The notes beneath the pieces are model-generated. The model was not told the DNA's origin. It ran no database searches and worked only from the letters and a program-made list of their open reading frames with translations. A DNA stretch of 12,608 nt from Actinomycetota bacterium (GTDB taxonomy: Bacteria > Actinomycetota > Humimicrobiia > Humimicrobiales > Humimicrobiaceae), in assembly GCA_023380915.1 (NCBI GenBank), contig JAMCSM010000197.1, positions 1 to 12,608 on the forward strand, read 5' to 3'. Of this stretch, positions 1 through 5,065 are shown one piece after another. A program made the translations under genes and the position numbers. Each line of letters opens with the position of its first letter. The stretch's first letter is position 1.

Positions 1-1
1 C

Positions 2-23
2 ATCACACTATTATAAATTTTCC
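2..23. repeat. 22-bp direct repeat, copy 1
   Basis: This is an exact match to positions 852-873: it begins ATCACACTAT and ends TTTTCC. It lies about 65 bp upstream of the probable -35 box of the DUF3786 gene. Homology ends after 22 bp on the right, and on the left one base differs before the window edge. It could be a shared regulatory site or the scar of a small duplication; the sequence does not decide. The match itself is certain. Confidence 0.85.
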
Positions 24-87
24 AGCATACATACATATCCATAGCCTTTTCATCTATGACATTTTTAACTATCGAATCTTTTTTAGT

Positions 88-116
88 TTGAGTTTCCGAT
101 GATGTTTTTATATACT
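88..116 (+). promoter_or_regulatory. Sigma-70 promoter of the DUF3786 gene
   Basis: The -35 box is TTGAGT (88-93) and the -10 box is TATACT (111-116), separated by exactly 17 bp. Transcription would start near 123 and give a leader of about 33 nt before the ATG at 156. No Shine-Dalgarno sequence is visible in that leader. Confidence 0.5.
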
Positions 117-155
117 TTAAGAGAAAAATTTAAAATTTAATCCATAAATTTGGCC

Positions 156-803
156 ATGTCCATTAATGAAAATATAAATAAAAACTATGAACTTTTCGGT
201 AAAAATTACGAGAATCTTTTTTCAGAACTTGCAGGCAGAAAGCTGGAGGAAATTGCAAGAAAGACTTCAGCCTGTATTCTCAATAAGGATAAGCTGATAC
301 TCAATTTTCTTGAATTAAAGGTGCTGGTGGATATGGCACAGAAAAAAATTTTTAATTTTTTTAATGAGCATGAGAATGATCTTTCCGCACCTCTTGATTT
401 ATTCACATCAACTATTATTCTCCATTTTCTTCTTACTGCTGATGGGACGCGGTTAACAGGAGAGCGGATCTCTTATCGTGATCTTCCTGATGGGCTTTTT
501 TATGCAAGCACAATTCCCGGAGTATTGCAGCCGCTTGTTAAAAAATATGAAAGCAGCGGAAAAAAATTTATTGAAAAAGTAAAAAAATTTGGCGGAGAGG
601 AAAATAAAAATTTCAAATTTGCTGCAACAATATATCCATTTAAAAAATTCCCGGTCCTATTTATTTTAGATGAAAAAGATGATGAATTTGAAGCTCGTAT
701 TCGTGTTCTTTTTGACAGCAGTGCTTCTCACTATTTAAAGACAGATGTTATAAAAATTCTCCTTGTATATATGGTGGGCAAATTTCTGATTCCTGACCTT
801 TAA
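156..803 (+). CDS. DUF3786 domain-containing protein
   Basis: This 215-residue protein spans essentially one DUF3786 domain; its function is unknown. The family signature is visible as SYRDLPDG (106-113), a GG pair (146-147) in KKFGGEE, a proline-led strand near 166, DDEF (175-178) and LFDSSASHYL (185-194). It has no signal peptide or membrane segment, so it is probably cytoplasmic. I chose the ATG at 156 over an in-frame TTG at 150. No ribosome binding site precedes either start, although a good promoter lies 40 bp upstream. The next gene is on the same strand but 161 bp away with its own promoter, so this is probably a single-gene transcript. The family is common in anaerobes, including methanogens and corrinoid-using bacteria, but no reaction should be assigned. 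The family call is good. Confidence 0.8.
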   Translation: MSINENINKNYELFGKNYENLFSELAGRKLEEIARKTSACILNKDKLILNFLELKVLVDMAQKKIFNFFNEHENDLSAPLDLFTSTIILHFLLTADGTRLTGERISYRDLPDGLFYASTIPGVLQPLVKKYESSGKKFIEKVKKFGGEENKNFKFAATIYPFKKFPVLFILDEKDDEFEARIRVLFDSSASHYLKTDVIKILLVYMVGKFLIPDL

Positions 804-851
804 AATTAAAATTTCAGTAAAAAAAGTTATTAAAAAACATTTTAAAGAATT

Positions 852-873
852 ATCACACTATTATAAATTTTCC
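852..873. repeat. 22-bp direct repeat, copy 2
   Basis: This is identical to positions 2-23, and the copies start 850 bp apart. It ends immediately before the extended -10 element of the next gene, so it fills the place where a -35 box would be. That position suggests a binding site for an activator or other regulator. No transposase or inverted-repeat ends accompany it. Confidence 0.85.
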
Positions 874-882
874 TGATATAAT
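874..882 (+). promoter_or_regulatory. Extended -10 promoter of the BioD-like/DRTGG gene
   Basis: TG at 874-875, one base, then a perfect TATAAT at 877-882 form an extended -10 element. No good -35 box lies 16-18 bp upstream; that stretch is occupied by the 22-bp repeat. Transcription would start near 889, giving a leader of about 76 nt before the ATG at 965. Confidence 0.55.
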
Positions 883-893
883 ATCAATTGATA
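874..893. promoter_or_regulatory. Two overlapping palindromes on the -10 box, possible operator
   Basis: TGATATAATATCA (874-886) is a perfect inverted repeat around one central base. TATCAATTGATA (882-893) is a perfect 12-bp palindrome overlapping it. Together they give three TTGATA/TATCA-like half sites across the -10 box and start site. A repressor binding here would block transcription. The symmetry is seen directly; the operator role is inferred, and AT-rich DNA yields some palindromes by chance. Confidence 0.35.
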
Positions 894-964
894 CAAATTT
901 TTATTTTAAAAGCCGATATTTGATCCAAATTACAGGTTATAAAAGAATATGAAAAGGGGGTAAA

Positions 965-2041
965 ATGAAACCTTTATTATTCACTTCCAATAAGTCTTTC
1001 TCGGGTAAAAGTTCTATTTGTATTGGATTGGGCAAGCTGCTGAAAGAAAGAGGATATAATGTCGGTTATATGAAGCCTGTCGGCGCACTTCCCGAAAAAA
1101 TCGGTAAAGATTACATTGACAAAGATGTCAAAGATGTTTCCGATATTCTTGAGATAAAAGATAATCTAAAGGATATGAGTCCTCTTGTTTTTCTGGAAAA
1201 AGATTATGAAGATATTTTGAAAGAAAAAATGGAAGCGACCTCAAAGAAATATCTGAAGATTATAAATAAATCTTTTGAAAAAATCTCTGAAAACAAGGAT
1301 TTTGTACTTGTAGAAGGGGCAAAAAACAGTAAATATGGCATAGCTGCCGGATTTTCTTCAAAAGAAATATGCAAGTCTGTAGGTGCAAAGGTCATTAATG
1401 TGGTTAAATATACCGAAGATGACGATATAACGGATATTGTAATATATTACAAGGAATTTTTTAAAGAATGCTTTGGGGGTATTATATTGAATCTGGTACC
1501 CATGGAAAATATGGAAAGATTAAAAAATACCATTATTCCTTATCTGCAAAAAAGAAAAGTAGATATTTTTGGAATCATGCCTGCCGATAAAGTTCTTTCA
1601 TCTGTAAGCATTAAGGAAATGACTCAATGCCTGGATGGCAAGGTAATTTGTGCAAACGATAAAACAGGCGAACTTGTTGAATCTTTTATGGTTGGTGCAA
1701 TGGGCCATGAACTTGCACTAAGATTTTTCAGAACACGCTCCAATAAAGTGGTTATTACAGGCGGAGACAGGGCAGATATTCAGCTAGCAGCACTTGAAAC
1801 CAATACAAAATGTCTTGTACTTACTGGTAACTATGAACCAAGTCCTATGGTAATAGGCAGGGCAGAATTGCTGAAAATTCCAATTATTCTTGTAAAATGC
1901 GATACTCTTTCGGCAGTGGGGAAATTAAATGACATAATGGGGCGATCGAGTGTAAATACAAAAGGAAAGCTCGATAAATTGATCAGGATTGTCAGAGATC
2001 ATATAGATATAGAGAAAATACTTAAACTGGCAAAGAGCTGA
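965..2041 (+). CDS. BioD-like P-loop/DRTGG domain protein (phosphotransacetylase-N-terminus-like)
   Basis: This 358-residue protein resembles COG0857, the BioD-like N-terminal part of long phosphotransacetylases, and lacks the catalytic Pta domain. The N-terminal half (about 1-210) is a dethiobiotin-synthetase-type P-loop fold: SNKSFSGKS at 8-16, MKPVG at 36-40 and VEGA at 116-119. The C-terminal half (about 215-325) is a DRTGG domain, with VGAMG at 243-247, ITGGDR at 264-269 and a strand ending near IILVKCDT (307-314). Its length matches stand-alone members, so it is not truncated. It is probably cytoplasmic and may bind a nucleotide; the family is often assumed to be regulatory, but no reaction is established. 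The start is secure: AAGGGGG at 954-960 precedes the ATG. It is not biotin synthesis BioD, because the DRTGG half is absent from that enzyme and no bio genes are nearby. Confidence 0.8.
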   Translation: MKPLLFTSNKSFSGKSSICIGLGKLLKERGYNVGYMKPVGALPEKIGKDYIDKDVKDVSDILEIKDNLKDMSPLVFLEKDYEDILKEKMEATSKKYLKIINKSFEKISENKDFVLVEGAKNSKYGIAAGFSSKEICKSVGAKVINVVKYTEDDDITDIVIYYKEFFKECFGGIILNLVPMENMERLKNTIIPYLQKRKVDIFGIMPADKVLSSVSIKEMTQCLDGKVICANDKTGELVESFMVGAMGHELALRFFRTRSNKVVITGGDRADIQLAALETNTKCLVLTGNYEPSPMVIGRAELLKIPIILVKCDTLSAVGKLNDIMGRSSVNTKGKLDKLIRIVRDHIDIEKILKLAKS

Positions 2042-2155
2042 TTTTCAGGAAACTAAAGAAATTTTTCTTAAATATTTTTTTATAAAGCATTGGTTTAATT
2101 GTTTACCCCTGGACCGCAACATTCATTTTCTATTCATCTGTTGTTAATCTTTGTC

Positions 2156-2164
2156 TGCTATAAT
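2156..2164 (+). promoter_or_regulatory. Extended -10 promoter of the PDZ lipoprotein gene
   Basis: TG (2156-2157), one base, and a perfect TATAAT (2159-2164) form a consensus extended -10. No convincing -35 box is seen at the usual spacing. Transcription would start near 2171, about 46 nt before the ATG at 2217. This rules out the upstream in-frame TTG at 2151 as the start, because it would lie ahead of the transcript. Confidence 0.6.
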
Positions 2165-2203
2165 TCGGCCAAAATATTTTGAAAAAAATGAATATCAATT
2201 TAA

Positions 2204-2213
2204 AAGGAAAGGG
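2204..2213 (+). promoter_or_regulatory. Ribosome binding site that fixes the PDZ lipoprotein start
   Basis: AAGGAAAGGG ends three bases before the ATG at 2217, and its AAGGA core is eight bases away. It favours that ATG over the TTG 66 bases upstream, and the resulting protein starts directly with a lipoprotein signal peptide. Confidence 0.7.
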
Positions 2214-2216
2214 ATT

Positions 2217-2834
2217 ATGAAAAGAAGAATCATAATAACCGCAATTTCATTTATTGCTGTTTTTATAATATTCGTGCCTGTATTGACAGGCTGTTCTATA
2301 GGGAAGTTTGCATTTAATTTTGGTCATAGGGGTTTCTATGGAATGAATTTTAAACAGAACTTAAAGTCACAAAAAGAGTTTAATTATAAAAACATGCCAT
2401 GCTGGCGCAATAATAACAAATTTGGCAATAAGCAAATATACAGACAAATGCTTGCAAATACACCTTTTGCAGGCATTAAAATGACTGTTGCTCCAAATGG
2501 TACAAAAGGGGTTTTAGTTATAAATGTTGTTCCAGGAAGCCCGGCAGAAAATGCAGGTATCAAGCCACAGGATATTATCACTGCAATTGACGGCAAGACT
2601 ATCAACAAGCCGCAAGAACTTTTGCAACAGGTCTTGAGCCATAAAGTTGGAGATACTGTTAAATTGACAATAAGCCGGAATGGCCAAAGTCAGGATTTGA
2701 ATGTAACTCTTACAGGGTGGCCGGCCCTAAGCAAGAATAATTTACAAAACGGGCAGAATTATCAGAATAAACAAAATAATTTGCAGAATTCCGGCATTCA
2801 AAATCAGCAGACAGGTCAAAATAAGACTTATTAA
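2217..2834 (+). CDS. PDZ-domain lipoprotein with Gln/Asn-rich tail
   Basis: This 205-residue protein should be exported and lipid-anchored. It has a positive start (MKRR), a hydrophobic stretch at about 5-22 and a lipobox LTGC at 23-26, so Cys26 would be the modified residue. A linker (27-80) contains aromatic and basic residues plus an isolated Cys62. One PDZ domain follows at about 84-166, recognisable from GVLVINVVPGSPAENAGI, then DIITAIDGKTI and the VGDTVKLTISRNG strand. The tail (about 172-205) is low in complexity and very rich in Gln and Asn. The PDZ is of the HtrA/DegP type, but no protease domain is present, so it probably binds peptides or partner proteins at the cell surface; the partner is unknown. 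It has its own promoter and is followed by a hairpin, so it looks monocistronic. The family call is firm and the role is unknown. Confidence 0.8.
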   Translation: MKRRIIITAISFIAVFIIFVPVLTGCSIGKFAFNFGHRGFYGMNFKQNLKSQKEFNYKNMPCWRNNNKFGNKQIYRQMLANTPFAGIKMTVAPNGTKGVLVINVVPGSPAENAGIKPQDIITAIDGKTINKPQELLQQVLSHKVGDTVKLTISRNGQSQDLNVTLTGWPALSKNNLQNGQNYQNKQNNLQNSGIQNQQTGQNKTY

Positions 2835-3146
2835 AATATTAATAGTTGGCTTAATCGTTAAAAATATCAATTATGATTTTATAAGTGATTAATGCCACAA
2901 ACTAAATGAGGTCCCGGTTACCGGAAGGGGCCTCATGTGTTAATTTTCGCACAAAATTCAAGTCATAAAATAATCTCATAGTTTATCCGGCCGGTTTGAT
3001 ATGAAAAATTTTAAGTTTAATAAAAGATAAAATTTAGATATTCATAATATTTTCATTTTCTGCTGTTATTATTTTTCCTGACGAGATCTTTAGATTAATT
3101 GGAAGCCTGGAAATATATTGATTTAAAAAAAGTTAAAGGAAGTTAA
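2835..3146. other. 312-bp intergenic region: one hairpin, no gene
   Basis: I see no credible coding frame here. The region holds the hairpin at 2906-2936 and a CCGGCCGG palindrome at 2987-2994. It should also hold the promoter of the cyclotransferase-sigma pair, but I could not pick a convincing -35/-10 set. TTGATA at 2996-3001 is a good -35 match without a good -10 at the right distance. Confidence 0.5.
2906..2946 (+). terminator. Hairpin, possible terminator of the PDZ gene
   Basis: A 10-bp stem pairs 2906-2915 (ATGAGGTCCC) with 2927-2936 (GGGGCCTCAT), with one G-T wobble and an 11-base loop. It stands out as GC-rich in an AT-rich region. Inside it CCGGTTACCGG (2914-2924) can form an alternative small stem. 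The downstream tract (GTGTTAATTTTC) is only moderately T-rich, so termination is likely but not certain. Another structured-RNA role is possible. Confidence 0.45.
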
Positions 3147-3578
3147 ATGTATTATTTTGCTTATGGTTCAAATATAAACAAGAATATTATGGAATCAAAA
3201 TGCCCTGATGCCAGACCTTTAAAAGGCCCATTTTTTCTGGAGAATGTCAGATTTGTTTATGATGGGGAATCAGCTTTATGGGATGATAAGGCAGTTGCAA
3301 ACTTGGTAAGCATTGAAGGCTGCACAGTATGGGGAGTTTTATATCAAATAGATAAGAAAGATCTTGAAAATCTTGATCATCTGGAAGAATTCCCTGAAAA
3401 ATACGGAAGGTCAATTGTAACGGTCAAGGATACGGAAGAAAATAGATATTCTGCATGGGTCTATCATAGAGTCGGGCAGAAAAAAGGAGAGCCATCTGCA
3501 AAATACAGAGAGGTTATTTTAGAGGGAGCCTGCAATTATGAACTTCCTGCAGAGTATGTTGAGCTTTATTTAAAATAA
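3147..3578 (+). CDS. Gamma-glutamylcyclotransferase-like (AIG2/GGCT family) protein
   Basis: This 143-residue protein covers one GGCT-like domain. The hallmark YGSN loop, which binds the gamma-glutamyl moiety, is at 6-9 in MYYFAYGSN. The expected catalytic glutamate is E80 in LDHLEEFPEKYGR (76-88), matching the family pattern LDxxEGxPxxYxR except that the Gly after the Glu is replaced by Glu81. Family members release 5-oxoproline from gamma-glutamyl amino acids or amines; the substrate here cannot be read from the sequence. It has no signal peptide, so it should be cytoplasmic. AAAGGA at 3135-3140 supports the start. The sigma-factor gene begins 27 bp after the stop on the same strand with its own ribosome binding site, so the two are probably co-transcribed. 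The pairing is unusual. Confidence 0.82.
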   Translation: MYYFAYGSNINKNIMESKCPDARPLKGPFFLENVRFVYDGESALWDDKAVANLVSIEGCTVWGVLYQIDKKDLENLDHLEEFPEKYGRSIVTVKDTEENRYSAWVYHRVGQKKGEPSAKYREVILEGACNYELPAEYVELYLK

Positions 3579-3605
3579 ACTTTAGTCATTAGAGGTGATT
3601 GTAAT

Positions 3606-4694
3606 ATGACAGTTTCAGAACTTGAATTGGTGAAGGAGTTAATAGACAAAGGCAAAATAAGCCGTGAATTTAATGAAGACGAAAATATCAATGCAGTCAG
3701 GAATTCGGGATTAACTGAGGCTCAAATCAATGATATATATGATTTTATAAACAATTATAATCTTGAAACGATAAATGAAGAAAACTGCGATGATGAGATT
3801 AAAATCAGAAGCAGGAATAAAATTAGAAGAAATAAAAATAAAATTAAAATCACCGGAAAGTTGCCTGCCGGTGATCCGGTAAGAGCCTATATGCGTGCGA
3901 TTTATAAAGTAAGGCTGCTTACATATTCTGAAGAAATACAGCTTGCAAAAAGTATCGAGGAGGGTGACATATCTGCAAAAGACAGGCTTATCGAAGCAAA
4001 TTTAAGACTTGTTGTAAGCATTGCAAGAAAATATAATGCTAAAGGAATGCTTCTGCTGGATCTTATACAGGAAGGAAATCTTGGCCTTATAAAAGCTTCG
4101 GAAAGATTCGATTATAAAAAGGGTTTCAAGTTTTCAACTTATGCGACATGGTGGATAAGGCAGTCCATAACCAGAGCGATAGCAAACAATTCCAGGACTA
4201 TAAGGATTCCTGTTTATGTGGGTGAAACTATCAATAAGGTAATCAGAGCCCAGGGGCAGCTTCTTCAAAAATTTGGGAAAGAACCTTCCTGCAAAGACAT
4301 AGCCAAACAACTTGATATATCTCCTGAAAATGTCGGAGAAATTTTGAATTTGTCCAGGGATCCTATTTCTCTTGATACGCCTATAACCGAAAATGAAGAT
4401 AAATATTTTGGAGATTTTATCGAAGACTCAAAAATAATGACTCCTCCCGATGCCGCATCTTTTTCGATGCTTCAGCAAAAAATCGAAGAAGTTTTAAATA
4501 CCTTAAATGACAGACAAAAAAAAGTCATTAAACTCAGGTTCGGGCTCCAGGATGGTTTTCCCAGAAATCTTGAAGAAATATCAAGAGAATTCGGGGTGAC
4601 CAAAGAGAGGATAAGGCAAATAGAACTTGAAGCTTTGAATAAATTACGAAGTACGGGCGGAAGCGTTGCATTAAAAGATTTTTTTGAGGACTGA
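3606..4694 (+). CDS. rpoD: RpoD/SigA-type RNA polymerase sigma factor
   Basis: This 362-residue sigma-70 factor recruits RNA polymerase to -35/-10 promoters. The N-terminus (about 1-57) resembles region 1.1 of primary sigmas, followed by a basic linker (about 64-84). Region 1.2 starts at DPVRAYM (90-96) and region 2 spans about 124-200, with DLIQEGN at 152-158 and the melting/-10 helix at 174-192; the -10-reading Q186 and T189 are kept. Region 3 follows (about 201-275). Region 4 is at about 285-350, with the -35 helix-turn-helix at 322-348. Its length is close to Bacillus SigA. Deviations include VYVGETINK at 203-211 (usually VHMVETINK) and K333 in VTKERIRQIE, where Arg is usual and contacts the -35 element. 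AGAGGTGAT at 3591-3599 supports the start. Region 1.1 favours the primary factor, but a group 2 paralogue is possible. The neighbour is not dnaG, the common partner. Confidence 0.88.
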   Translation: MTVSELELVKELIDKGKISREFNEDENINAVRNSGLTEAQINDIYDFINNYNLETINEENCDDEIKIRSRNKIRRNKNKIKITGKLPAGDPVRAYMRAIYKVRLLTYSEEIQLAKSIEEGDISAKDRLIEANLRLVVSIARKYNAKGMLLLDLIQEGNLGLIKASERFDYKKGFKFSTYATWWIRQSITRAIANNSRTIRIPVYVGETINKVIRAQGQLLQKFGKEPSCKDIAKQLDISPENVGEILNLSRDPISLDTPITENEDKYFGDFIEDSKIMTPPDAASFSMLQQKIEEVLNTLNDRQKKVIKLRFGLQDGFPRNLEEISREFGVTKERIRQIELEALNKLRSTGGSVALKDFFED

Positions 4695-4700
4695 TTCGAG

Positions 4701-4873
4701 TTACTCTTTTATGAATTTCTTTTTATATTCTTCCCACAAACTAATATTTTCTTTAAGAAGTAAGGGTATATTTAGATTACAGGGACATTTTTTGTGCATT
4801 TTCTGCATTCGGTGCATTTTTTTGCTTCTTCCATCGCCTTTTCCAGATAATATGAAGCAGTATTTTGATATTG
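4701..4873 (-). pseudogene. Remnant of a ferredoxin-type Fe-S domain (aldo/keto reductase C-terminus-like), frameshifted
   Basis: Read on the minus strand, the frame from 4873 gives LEKAMEEAKKCTECRKCTK. After a one-base shift it continues as KKCPCNLNIPLLLKENISL and ends at a stop at 4703-4701. Joined, this is a CxxCxxCxxxCP [4Fe-4S] motif followed by an NIPxLLKE stretch, as in the C-terminal Fe-S domain of ferredoxin-containing aldo/keto reductases. The break lies in a run of six T on the plus strand (4788-4793); seven would restore the frame. A TAG at 4876-4874 closes the upstream frame, and no catalytic barrel domain precedes it. It is therefore a fragment even if the frameshift is a sequencing error. 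It converges on the sigma gene, whose stop is six bases away. The Fe-S motif is clear; the parent family is an inference. Confidence 0.55.
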
Positions 4874-4987
4874 CTATCTTAATTTAATTACTATTATTTT
4901 TAAATATTATTTTTTTAATTTTATTTTTTACTATAAAATGCCGATATTCTAATAAACAGGTTGTGTTTTTACCTTTACCTTAAAATT

Positions 4988-5016
4988 TTACAACGTTTTA
5001 TATTTGGCATTATACT
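4988..5016 (+). promoter_or_regulatory. Weak candidate promoter of the GGDEF/HD-GYP gene
   Basis: TATACT at 5011-5016 is a good -10 box. The hexamer 17 bp upstream (TTACAA, 4988-4993) is a poor -35. A start near 5022 would leave a leader of about 44 nt with no Shine-Dalgarno sequence. A minus-strand TATAAT (5014-5009) overlaps it. Confidence 0.25.
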
Positions 5017-5065
5017 TTTATTTTTTATGAAATTGGAAAACCCTATACACTAAATTAGTAAAAGA

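Larger units (their letters stand above)
1..129 (-). other. Open minus-strand frame running off the left edge
   Basis: The minus strand is open for 43 codons from the edge back to a stop at 132-130. If it is a gene, the best start is the ATG at 36-34, which has AAAAGG eight bases upstream; only 12 codons would then lie in the window. The frame contains the copy-1 repeat. The length could arise by chance, and no family is recognisable. I record it as a possible 5' end of a divergent gene, with low confidence. Confidence 0.12.
4695..5065. other. 371-bp region with a decayed minus-strand gene and a promoter zone
   Basis: The left part (4701-4873) holds the Fe-S gene remnant described separately. 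The right part (about 4880-5065) is extremely AT-rich and has no coding frame I would support on either strand. It contains overlapping -10-like boxes in both directions near 5009-5016. Confidence 0.5.

Noticed and set aside
798..847. Inverted repeat CTTTAAAAT/ATTTTAAAG after the DUF3786 gene as a terminator
   Set aside because: It has nine A/T-rich pairs, a loop over 30 bases and no T tract; it is too weak to call.
2151..2216. TTG start giving a 227-residue PDZ protein
   Set aside because: The TTG lies within the promoter, upstream of the expected transcript start. The ATG at 2217 has a strong ribosome binding site and begins a lipoprotein signal.
4684..4887. Plus-strand 67-codon frame after the sigma gene
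   Set aside because: It overlaps the sigma gene end, has no ribosome binding site, and its sequence is the antisense of the Fe-S remnant, which explains the region better.
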